Shown here: in pieces, positions 12,508 to 18,883 of the stretch
Numbering within the stretch: position 1 is the stretch's first letter
Layout: each line of letters opens with the position of its first letter
Assembly (NCBI GenBank): GCA_024644125.1
Contig: JAHELQ010000003.1
Coordinates: 1-18,883, forward strand
Direction: 5' to 3'
DNA length: 18,883 nucleotides
Source: Candidatus Aminicenantota bacterium
Lineage (GTDB): Bacteria > Acidobacteriota > Aminicenantia > UBA2199
Made by a program: the position numbers and the translations under genes
Notes under the pieces: model-generated
The model's database searches: none
What the model saw: the letters and a program-made list of their open reading frames with translations, nothing else
What the model was told of the DNA's origin: nothing

Positions 12508-15500
12508 ATGAGGAAACTGTATATTGTTTGGCTGGGGGTTTTTTGCTGCCTGGGAGTGGTGACTCCTGCGTACTCCCAACAATACCTGGTCCACCAGTAT
12601 AATGAGATCCAGGGATTGATGACTTCGATAGTCAATGACATTTCTCAGGATGGGCTGGGGCAAATGTGGTTCGCTACCCGGCGGGGAATAAGCACATACG
12701 ACGGTATGAGCTGGGAGAACTATACCTCCTTTGGCGAAGTGGACGAGTCCCCATTTATCAAAATTGCCATCGGCCGTGAGGGAGAACCCTGGGGCTTGAG
12801 TTGGTCAGGCAGTGGTCATTTCAAGTTATACTATTTGCACCAAAAAACATGGTGTGCAATTCCCGTTCCGGGAAAAGAGATCACCAAAGGAAATTCCGCC
12901 CCCACCTCTTTAATTATGTGGCGGATGCGTCCCGCCTGGGGCGTTGCGATAGGCACCTCCAACGGTGTCTTGATCTGGAAGGAGGGCCGCTGGATTCGAT
13001 TTGGTGTCGAGAATGGCCTCGGCGACAACTATGTGTACAGTATGGCGAGTATCGACTCGTCGCTTTATGTGGGAACTAAAAAGGGTATTTCTATAATCGA
13101 TAGCGACTTGAACGTGCGTAATCAGCCTTCATTTTCAGATATTTCGGATGGGCCGGTGCGTGGCCTCGGGATTGAAGTTGTCGGTCATCATTCAGTTCAG
13201 AAGGAACGGCTCTGGTTTTATGGTTCCGGCAAACTCGGATGTTTCACTCCAGGTATGCCGGGTCTGGATTTGTATTCATTGCCGAAATTATTCACACCTG
13301 AGAATACGGATGTCAGTGTTTGCCCCGATGGCTTGGAGTGTGTGTTTTTGGCCAATATCAATCAGATCTATTGCTTCAATTACAAAGAAAAAATGATCGA
13401 AGAGTTCAGCGCCTCCAGCGGTTTGATCGGCAATGGGGCCAATGCTGTATTTGTGGATTTCGAAAAAAACATCTGGCTCGCCTGCAACAGGGGGGTCAGT
13501 AAAATTGCCAGCAGGAGTTTGGGAACTTTCAACTTGAAACACGGGCTTCTGGAAGATGAAGTGACGGCGATTCTGGAGTATGAACCCAATCGGTTTATAT
13601 TCGGTCACCCAAATGGAGTCACTTTTTATGATGGAGTTCGGTTTCAACCGGTTCCTTTCGCTGATGTCGGAATAGATTCCAGGCTCATTAGCCGTGTGAT
13701 GGACATAAAAATGGATGCGAAGGGGAATATCTGGCTGGCTGTGGCCCAGAGGGGATTGGCGCGGATAGACAGAGGAAGGAATATCAAATGGTTCGCAACG
13801 GACCGTTACCGCGAACTTTTCTGCCTCTGCCTCTGGCCCCAACCGGACGGCTCCATGTGGATCGGGCACAAGGCGGGCGTGGATGTCTGGCGTGACAACA
13901 AGCTAGGCCGGCTTCCCCTTGCGGAACAAATTGTTTGCGAAGTGAGGAAAATTTATGTAGCTCCAGATGGATCCATTTATCTCTGTACCTGGAGCAATGG
14001 GGTATGGTCCTACAAGAATGACCGCTGGGAGAATTATCGTAGCCCTGATGATTATAAGGTCAATACGGTGTACTCATTGATCCAGGATCGGAGTGGGCGG
14101 ATTCTAGCGGGTACGATCGGCGGCTTGTATGTGCTAAATAATGGTGGATTGACTAATTTCTTCAATGATTCCCAGGTCATGAACCGGCCGGTTTTTTTTA
14201 TTGTGGAGAATCGGGACGGAAAACTATGGTTAGGCACCGATAATGGAGTTTTTTTCTGGGACGGTGCTAATTTGCGGAGGTTTACGATTCGTCAGGGACT
14301 GGCTGGGATGGAAACCAACCGGGCTGCGGGCATCATCGATTCCCGTGGGATTCCCTGGTTCGGCACCAACCGTGGGGTTTCGTTCTACCGGGAACATTTC
14401 GATGAAAACTATCGGGGTTCAGTGCCTCCCAGGGTTCACTTGAAAAATATCGAGACTTCTAAACGGACAATACTTTTGACTGATTCCATGGAAGATATTC
14501 GCCTGGAACCGGATGAAAACAATGTGGTTTTTCATTTCAAAGGGATATCTTATGTGGAAGAAAGAATGATTCAATTTAAATACAAGTTGCAGGGTTTCGA
14601 TTCCGATTGGCACGATGAGGCTGAGCCCATACGCAAAGTGCGCTATGATAATCTTCCCCATGGTACCTATCGTTTTCATTTAATGGTTCGCAACGTTCGT
14701 GGGACGTGGAGTCACGCAGTCAAATCAGGAAATGTTATTATTACCAGACCATATTATTTTGCATGGTGGTTTTATGCGGCGGCCCTGCTGCTGGTTGGAC
14801 TTTTCTTTTTCGGGATCCGGCGTTATTATACGATGATTATTTATTCTTCGGTACTGGAAAAAGATGTCAAAGAGAGAACCCGCCAGTTAAAGACCGCCGA
14901 AGAGCAATATTTCCGTTTGTTCCACGATTCCAGGGATGCTATTTTCGTGATGACAATGGCTGGAAATTTTATAGATATCAATCCGGCAGGACTGGAATTT
15001 TTCGGATACTCGAACAAAGATGCCATATTAAAGCGAAATTTTTTCGAGCATCACTGTGTGGATGAGGGACAGGATGTGCTGTTGTTTCACGTGGTGGAGA
15101 AGAACGGCTATGTAATGGATTACGATATGTTCCTCAGAAAAAGCAACGGAGAATCCATCACAGGAATTTTATCCGCCACCGGAGTGAAAGATAATTCCGG
15201 GAAATATGTATTTTTGCAAGGAATTATCAGGGATATCACTGAGAAGAAAAGATTGGAAAGCCAGATGGAGCAAGTTCGTAAGATGAAAGCTGTGGGAACG
15301 CTTGCCGGTGGCGTGGCTCATGATTTGAACAATATATTGTCCGGGTTGGTGAATTACCCGGAGCTCATGTTGCTCAAAATTCCTGAAAAAAGCCCTTTGC
15401 GAAAGCCTCTGGAAGCCATTAAGCGGACCGGTGAGAAGGCCGCGGCAATGGTGCAGGATTTGCTTGCCCTCTCCAGCAGCGGAAACTCAGTGGCCCATGA

Positions 15501-16476
15501 AGTGATCAACCTGAACGATGTTGTCTGCGATTACAAAGGGAGTATGGAATTTGATAAGTTGACCAAATTGCATCCGCATGTAAATTTTGAATTCGATCTT
15601 CAGGAGGGGCTTCCCAACATAACGGGCTCAGGGATTCATTTGTTCAAGATCGTGATGAATCTTGTGGCCAATTCGGCTGAAGCAATGCTTGAGGCTGGGA
15701 GTTGCCGGGTTTCTACATATGAAATTTCACTGGAGCATTCTCTTCTGGCTTATGAATTTATAGAGCCGGGAGATTATGTGATTCTAAATGTTTCGGATGC
15801 TGGTGTCGGGATTCCAGCGCATTATATCGATAAGATCTTCGAGCCGTTCTATACAAAAAAAATCGAAGGAAAAAAGAAAGGGACCGGGCTTGGAATGAGT
15901 GTTGTTTGGGCCACGATTAAGGATCATAGCGGATATATCGATGTGGTTAGTGAACAGGGACGTGGAACCACGTTCTCCCTCTATTTCCCCTCCACCCATG
16001 TCAACCCTGAAATTATAGATTGCCGGCAATATTCATCTCTTCAGAATATACGGGGCAAAGAAAAAGTTTTGGTTGTAGACGATATCAAGGAACAACGGGA
16101 AATTGCAAGATCAATACTTTCCAGTCTTGGATACCAGGTATCCCTGGCTTCCAGCGGCGAGGAAACGATCCGTTTTCTGGAGAGCGACCGCGCCGATCTG
16201 GTACTTCTGGATATGATCATGGATCCCGGCCTCGATGGATTGGCGACGTACCAGGAGATATGCAGAATAAATCCTATACAAAAAGTCGTCATTGTCAGCG
16301 GATTCGCATCGAATCAGAAAATGTCGGCAGCCAGAGCTCTGGGCATCAAGCATTTCATCCAAAAACCCTATTCAATGAAAGATCTTGGCACGGCAGTGCG
16401 AATGGAATTGGATAGGGGAGTGATCAGTCTTCAACGTAACGAGGGTGTCCCCAACGATCCAGGTTTTGTTGGATGA
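12508..16476 (+). CDS. Hybrid histidine kinase with periplasmic beta-propeller sensor (HTCS-like, no DNA-binding domain)
   Basis: This 1322-residue inner-membrane sensor has, in order: signal peptide (1-23, ending PAYS-QQ); repeated two-component propeller blades such as GQMWFATRRGISTYDG, NIWLACNRGVSKI and KLWLGTDNGVFFWDG (about 30-640); a Y_Y_Y-type domain (about 665-745, FKYKLQGFDSDWHD); a transmembrane helix (about 752-772); PAS (about 795-915); HisKA with phospho-acceptor His938 in GGVAHDLNN; HATPase with N box (about 1046), DAGVGI and GTGLGMS; and a receiver with Asp1191/Asp1192, phospho-acceptor Asp1235, Ser1264 and Lys1286. The receiver has one extra residue between Asp1235 and the Pro (DMIMDPGLDG). 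Unlike Bacteroides HTCS proteins it ends after the receiver, so a separate HPt or regulator must act next. The ribosome site is poor. Its 3' end overlaps the convergent acyltransferase gene by 53 bp. Confidence 0.95.
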   Translation: MRKLYIVWLGVFCCLGVVTPAYSQQYLVHQYNEIQGLMTSIVNDISQDGLGQMWFATRRGISTYDGMSWENYTSFGEVDESPFIKIAIGREGEPWGLSWSGSGHFKLYYLHQKTWCAIPVPGKEITKGNSAPTSLIMWRMRPAWGVAIGTSNGVLIWKEGRWIRFGVENGLGDNYVYSMASIDSSLYVGTKKGISIIDSDLNVRNQPSFSDISDGPVRGLGIEVVGHHSVQKERLWFYGSGKLGCFTPGMPGLDLYSLPKLFTPENTDVSVCPDGLECVFLANINQIYCFNYKEKMIEEFSASSGLIGNGANAVFVDFEKNIWLACNRGVSKIASRSLGTFNLKHGLLEDEVTAILEYEPNRFIFGHPNGVTFYDGVRFQPVPFADVGIDSRLISRVMDIKMDAKGNIWLAVAQRGLARIDRGRNIKWFATDRYRELFCLCLWPQPDGSMWIGHKAGVDVWRDNKLGRLPLAEQIVCEVRKIYVAPDGSIYLCTWSNGVWSYKNDRWENYRSPDDYKVNTVYSLIQDRSGRILAGTIGGLYVLNNGGLTNFFNDSQVMNRPVFFIVENRDGKLWLGTDNGVFFWDGANLRRFTIRQGLAGMETNRAAGIIDSRGIPWFGTNRGVSFYREHFDENYRGSVPPRVHLKNIETSKRTILLTDSMEDIRLEPDENNVVFHFKGISYVEERMIQFKYKLQGFDSDWHDEAEPIRKVRYDNLPHGTYRFHLMVRNVRGTWSHAVKSGNVIITRPYYFAWWFYAAALLLVGLFFFGIRRYYTMIIYSSVLEKDVKERTRQLKTAEEQYFRLFHDSRDAIFVMTMAGNFIDINPAGLEFFGYSNKDAILKRNFFEHHCVDEGQDVLLFHVVEKNGYVMDYDMFLRKSNGESITGILSATGVKDNSGKYVFLQGIIRDITEKKRLESQMEQVRKMKAVGTLAGGVAHDLNNILSGLVNYPELMLLKIPEKSPLRKPLEAIKRTGEKAAAMVQDLLALSSSGNSVAHEVINLNDVVCDYKGSMEFDKLTKLHPHVNFEFDLQEGLPNITGSGIHLFKIVMNLVANSAEAMLEAGSCRVSTYEISLEHSLLAYEFIEPGDYVILNVSDAGVGIPAHYIDKIFEPFYTKKIEGKKKGTGLGMSVVWATIKDHSGYIDVVSEQGRGTTFSLYFPSTHVNPEIIDCRQYSSLQNIRGKEKVLVVDDIKEQREIARSILSSLGYQVSLASSGEETIRFLESDRADLVLLDMIMDPGLDGLATYQEICRINPIQKVVIVSGFASNQKMSAARALGIKHFIQKPYSMKDLGTAVRMELDRGVISLQRNEGVPNDPGFVG

Positions 16477-17227
16477 AATTGACAATCTCGGCGTGCTGTT
16501 TACTTCCGTTCCCAGTAATCTCCATGGCTGGACCAAACGCAAAGTGTATCGTGGATGACCTATCTAACGGCCCGAAACCTTTGAGGATTTTTCCATTGCT
16601 CCAGAAGTCAGTTTTCAGTGCGACGGGGATCACTTTGACATTGGCCTTACGGGCCAACTTCACTCCCAATGAGTTGAATTGTCTCGGAATAAACTCCACC
16701 CGGCGCGTACTCTGGGGAAATATGATGATTGACGATCCACCGGCTAATTTTTCGGTGCCCTTTGTGAGAACATTCTGAAGATCCTCACGGGGATTCTGGC
16801 GTCCTACCACGATGGGATCCCGTGATTTCATGACTGGCGAGAAAATGGGTCCCCGGACCAATTTCTCTTTTACGACGTATGTCACTTCTAAGAATGGAGC
16901 GATCAGAGCTGGTAAAACAACTGTTTCCAGAGTACTCATGTGATTACCCACGATTACTACCGGGTTTTTGTTTTCCCTCAAATAATTCAACCCTTCGACA
17001 TGAAACCGGCCGCCGCAACCCTCGATACACCTGAAGACATCGAGCGACGTCTGGGCCCAGGCTGCCGTGTCGTAACCTCCTCTTAGAGCGTGAGAACGGC
17101 ACTCGAAAACGATTTTCGCGAATTCATAGATAAAATACCAGCGGCTGCCTAAAAAGAGCCGGTCTCCTAAATATCTTGGAGCATCCACTGGAGTTTTGTA
17201 CTCGTTGTCAGGAAAAAATTCATTCAT
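16424..17227 (-). CDS. PlsC-like acyltransferase (LPLAT superfamily) with atypical motifs
   Basis: This 267-residue protein is of the lysophospholipid acyltransferase superfamily, which transfers acyl groups to glycerol-phosphate or other lipids at the inner membrane. The block VVIVGNHMSTLETVVLP carries the catalytic His96, but the usual HxxxxD acid is Glu101. The substrate motif, normally FPEGTR, reads FPQSTRR (170-176). These changes suggest a subfamily with a different acceptor, or altered activity. No clear transmembrane helix is seen apart from hydrophobic patches around residues 103-121. The ATG at 17227 is preferred: GGTGA lies 8 nt upstream, whereas a GTG four codons earlier overlaps that site. 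Strong promoter at 17256-17284. The gene is convergent with, and overlaps by 53 bp, the kinase gene. Confidence 0.85.
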   Translation of the reverse strand: MNEFFPDNEYKTPVDAPRYLGDRLFLGSRWYFIYEFAKIVFECRSHALRGGYDTAAWAQTSLDVFRCIEGCGGRFHVEGLNYLRENKNPVVIVGNHMSTLETVVLPALIAPFLEVTYVVKEKLVRGPIFSPVMKSRDPIVVGRQNPREDLQNVLTKGTEKLAGGSSIIIFPQSTRRVEFIPRQFNSLGVKLARKANVKVIPVALKTDFWSNGKILKGFGPLDRSSTIHFAFGPAMEITGNGSKQHAEIVNFIQQNLDRWGHPRYVED

Positions 17228-17255
17228 GTAGTCATTCACCTTTAATTAAAAATAC

Positions 17256-17284
17256 ATTATAAATGGATTTGAGTTGAAAGTCAA
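17256..17284 (-). promoter_or_regulatory. Strong sigma70-type promoter for the acyltransferase gene
   Basis: On the minus strand, TTGACT (17284-17279), a 17-bp spacer and a perfect TATAAT (17261-17256). Initiation would be near 17249, about 22 nt before the ATG at 17227. It diverges from the RRM promoter 36 bp away. Confidence 0.75.
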
Positions 17285-17320
17285 AAAGATAAAATGTTCA
17301 TTATTCCGTGCAATTTAAGT

Positions 17321-17349
17321 TTTACTTATTTGGGATTTTATGCTATACT
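17321..17349 (+). promoter_or_regulatory. Sigma70-type promoter for the RRM protein gene
   Basis: TTTACT (17321-17326) and TATACT (17344-17349) are separated by 17 bp. Initiation would be near 17356, giving a leader of about 73 nt that starts with a hairpin. Confidence 0.65.
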
Positions 17350-17354
17350 CCGAT

Positions 17355-17400
17355 TTCATAGGTTATTCGAATCACCAATTTTGCTTCGACTTCCTATGAA
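17355..17400 (+). promoter_or_regulatory. Two-tier hairpin at the 5' end of the RRM gene leader
   Basis: TTCATAGG (17355-17362) and CCTATGAA (17393-17400) pair over 8 bp. Inside, TCGAA (17367-17371) pairs with TTCGA (17385-17389) around a 13-nt loop. The structure begins at the predicted transcription start and ends 17 nt before the CGGAGG ribosome site. It could stabilise the message, respond to temperature, or be bound by the encoded protein. Confidence 0.5.
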
Positions 17401-17428
17401 GATTACATTATGCATATCGGAGGTTATA

Positions 17429-17722
17429 ATGCAAAATAGTAAGCTTTATGTGGGGAATTTCAAATACTCCACAACATCGAATGACCTGGAAGAGCTTTTC
17501 AGACCTTATGGTGAAATTCTCAACGTAAAAGTCATTGAAGGGAAAGGGTTTGGGTTTGTTGAAATGGCTTCTGCCGAAGAGGCTGTGATAGCTATGGAAA
17601 AACTCAACGGAAGTGATCTTGGTGGACGCACTATCAGGGTTTACGAAGCCCATCCGCCTAAACAGAAACCAAGAAAACCGCAAAACCGCAGAAATTTCCG
17701 GGGTGGCAATAATAGCTACTAA
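17429..17722 (+). CDS. Small RRM-family RNA-binding protein
   Basis: This 97-residue protein is one RNA recognition motif with a short basic tail. RNP2 is LYVGNF (6-11) and RNP1 is KGFGFVEM (39-46), with the aromatic residues that stack on RNA bases in place; RNP1 has Lys instead of the usual leading Arg. The tail (74-97) is rich in Lys, Arg, Pro, Asn and Gly, as in cyanobacterial and proteobacterial Rbp proteins, several of which are cold-induced. I chose the ATG at 17429 because CGGAGG (17418-17423) is 5 nt upstream and the promoter at 17321-17349 rules out the longer frame from 17294. The structured leader suggests post-transcriptional control. It is a cytoplasmic single-gene unit, followed by a 173-bp gap. 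Confidence 0.93.
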   Translation: MQNSKLYVGNFKYSTTSNDLEELFRPYGEILNVKVIEGKGFGFVEMASAEEAVIAMEKLNGSDLGGRTIRVYEAHPPKQKPRKPQNRRNFRGGNNSY

Positions 17723-17817
17723 ATTTGATAGCATATCTAAGTTACTCTCAATTTACAAATTGATAGCAATGAATTAACCAAATTTTGACTGTTGATAAAT
17801 AATCACAATTACAGTTA

Positions 17818-17845
17818 CCTGGTCCGGAAAAATATTCCGGCCAGG
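17818..17845 (+). terminator. Strong hairpin between the RRM and FKBP genes, possible terminator
   Basis: CCTGG-T-CCGGAA (17818-17829) pairs with TTCCGG-CCAGG (17835-17845), 11 bp with a single bulged T and a 5-nt loop. The following sequence is only mildly T-rich, so it may end the RRM transcript inefficiently or act in the FKBP leader, 50 bp before its ATG. Confidence 0.45.
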
Positions 17846-17895
17846 TTGTCGGTCATTTAAAATCAAACATTCATCTATTACAAGGAGATTTTTCT

Positions 17896-18324
17896 ATGAA
17901 TCAAGCGCAAGCTGGAAATACAGTAAAAGTTCACTATACAGGAACACTTGATGATGGAACCATTTTCGATTCTTCGGTGGAACGGGAACCTCTGGAATTC
18001 ACGATCGGCGAAGGCCAGTTGATCAAAGATTTCGAGGCGGCCATTATCGGAATGGCTGTGGGTGAGAAGAAGGGCATCCATATCGACTCAGTAAATGCTT
18101 ATGGTGAGTTTCATGACAATCTAGTGCTGACTGTCGAGCGCTCTCAATTGCCCCCAGATATGGAACCGGAGCTGGGGATGCAATTGCAGACAACTCTCCA
18201 GGAGGGGCAAGTGGTGATTCTGGTCGTAAAAGAGATACAGGATGACACTGTAGTATTGGATGCTAACCATCCACTGGCGGGGGAAGATCTCAATTTCGAA
18301 TTGGAATTGATTGAAATAAATTAA
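17896..18324 (+). CDS. FKBP-type peptidyl-prolyl isomerase, SlyD/FkpB-like
   Basis: This 142-residue cytoplasmic protein catalyses cis-trans isomerisation of prolyl bonds and aids folding. It opens with VKVHYTGTLDDGTIFDSS (10-27), continues with PLEFTIGEGQLIKDFEAAIIGM and AYGEFHDNLVLTV, then has the inserted chaperone (IF) domain (about 80-125) before the FKBP fold closes with LAGEDLNFELELIEI. The order is that of SlyD and FkpB. The His/Cys-rich metal-binding tail of enterobacterial SlyD is missing. The ATG at 17896 has AAGGAGA (17882-17888) 7 nt upstream. A strong hairpin lies 50 bp upstream; no convincing promoter was found between it and the RRM gene, so part of its expression may be read-through. 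Confidence 0.93.
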   Translation: MNQAQAGNTVKVHYTGTLDDGTIFDSSVEREPLEFTIGEGQLIKDFEAAIIGMAVGEKKGIHIDSVNAYGEFHDNLVLTVERSQLPPDMEPELGMQLQTTLQEGQVVILVVKEIQDDTVVLDANHPLAGEDLNFELELIEIN

Positions 18325-18352
18325 TCTGGCTGGGTTTTACTTAACAATTATG

Positions 18353-18381
18353 TTGAAAAAAAGGTGAAAGGAGTTTAATAT
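18353..18381 (+). promoter_or_regulatory. Candidate promoter for the methyltransferase gene
   Basis: TTGAAA (18353-18358) and TAATAT (18376-18381) are 17 bp apart. The -10 matches 4 of 6. Initiation would be near 18388, about 18 nt before the ATG at 18406. Confidence 0.35.
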
Positions 18382-18405
18382 TCTTAGTAAGAGGTTCTGG
18401 ATGAG

Positions 18406-18883
18406 ATGAAACACTCCTACGCTATGTTTTTCAGGGAATATTTAAAAAATTATCGCGAGATCGGTTCGGTTGTGCCGGATTCAAAGTGGTGTCTTGATGT
18501 AATGCTCAGATTAGTCCCATTTTATTCTGCCGGGGTTATAATCGAGTTTGGAGCCGCCAGCGGCGCTATGACCCGAGAGATTGTCCGTCGCAAAAAAAAA
18601 GAGACGGTGTTTTTTGCCTTCGAGAAAAATCCCATTTTTTATAATCGTTTGCAAGAAACAATTGTCGCCGACAATGTCTTCCTGGTGAACGCAAGTGTGT
18701 TTGAATGTGTGCCGATTCTTGCGAATGATTATGGATACTGTCCTTCGTGTGTCGATTGCATCATATCGACCCTTCCGTGTTCAAATATCGATGTGGACCG
18801 GTTGCTGCAGTATAGCGTTCTACCTTTATTGAATCAGAGTGGTTTGTTCGTTCAATATATGCATGTGCTTTCCATGCTAAAGG
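18406..18883 (+). CDS. SAM-dependent methyltransferase, phospholipid N-methyltransferase/KsgA-like (partial, 3' end missing)
   Basis: An open frame of 159 codons runs from the ATG at 18406 to the right edge. The first part, FFREYLKNYREIGSVVPDSK (8-27), is the lead-in seen in PmtA-type phospholipid N-methyltransferases and their rRNA dimethylase-like relatives. VIIEFGAASGAMTREI (44-59) is SAM-binding motif I, with the acidic Glu47 and a G-x-x-S-G loop. VFFAFEKNP (about 68-76) matches motif II, whose Glu holds the ribose. VDCIISTLPCSNID fits motif IV. These enzymes methylate phosphatidylethanolamine or similar amines at the membrane face. GAGG (18391-18394) is 11 nt upstream, rather far. The end of the protein is outside the window, so length and exact class remain open. 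Confidence 0.8.
   Translation, partial: MKHSYAMFFREYLKNYREIGSVVPDSKWCLDVMLRLVPFYSAGVIIEFGAASGAMTREIVRRKKKETVFFAFEKNPIFYNRLQETIVADNVFLVNASVFECVPILANDYGYCPSCVDCIISTLPCSNIDVDRLLQYSVLPLLNQSGLFVQYMHVLSMLK

Noticed and set aside
17294..17428. 45-residue extension of the RRM protein
   Set aside because: It would start upstream of the predicted transcription start and crosses the leader hairpin; the ATG at 17429 has CGGAGG.

Overview
The window reads as chromosomal DNA of a Gram-negative bacterium. It has Shine-Dalgarno-led genes, several sigma70-type promoters with exactly 17-bp spacers, a periplasmic sensor kinase with a signal peptide, a PlsC-type acyltransferase and an SLC13 transporter. The gene mix (YbjN-like protein beside a cytoplasmic serine protease, SixA, a large propeller-type hybrid histidine kinase, a small RRM protein, an FKBP) would suit a deltaproteobacterial or Nitrospinota-like genome. 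That placement is an impression from protein families and was not tested. No rRNA, tRNA, CRISPR array, integrase or intact transposase was found.

Layout. (1) 1-2448, minus strand: sixA, then a 409-residue protein with a YbjN-like first half and a duplicated amphipathic tail, then a trypsin-fold protease cut off by the left edge. The last two form an operon behind a strong promoter. (2) 2643-6506, plus strand: a short-chain dehydrogenase, a class V PLP enzyme that lacks the usual desulfurase cysteine, and an SLC13/RCK_C transporter; the last two are an operon. (3) 6511-7071, minus strand: a small cytoplasmic EF-hand protein whose own promoter fixes its start. (4) 7118-7915: non-coding DNA with hairpins, copy A of a 133-bp repeat, and a promoter/operator/hairpin unit that may make an RNA of about 180 nt. 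(5) 7916-11339, plus strand: a four-gene cassette of two DGC-domain cysteine proteins, a PP-loop ATP pyrophosphatase related to sugar amidotransferases, and an AmrS-like radical SAM protein. (6) 11340-12193: non-coding DNA holding copy B of the repeat, a heptamer tandem repeat, several palindromes and an inverted copy of the repeat's leading motif. (7) 12194-16476, plus strand: a small conserved hypothetical protein and a 1322-residue hybrid histidine kinase. (8) 16424-17227, minus strand: an acyltransferase that overlaps the kinase tail to tail. (9) 17429-18883, plus strand: an RRM protein with a structured leader, an FKBP isomerase, and the start of a lipid-type methyltransferase.

The most interesting part is 7292-11639. 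The DGC/DGC/PP-loop/radical SAM cassette lies between two nearly identical direct repeats, visibly richer in A+T than the genes to its left, and has its own elaborate leader. All four products carry cysteine clusters typical of metal, Fe-S or sulfur chemistry. The usual partners of the radical SAM family (AMMECR1 and Memo) and of the sugar amidotransferase family (HisH/HisF-like) are absent. It may be a compact, transferable modification or metal-handling system; its substrate cannot be read from the sequence.
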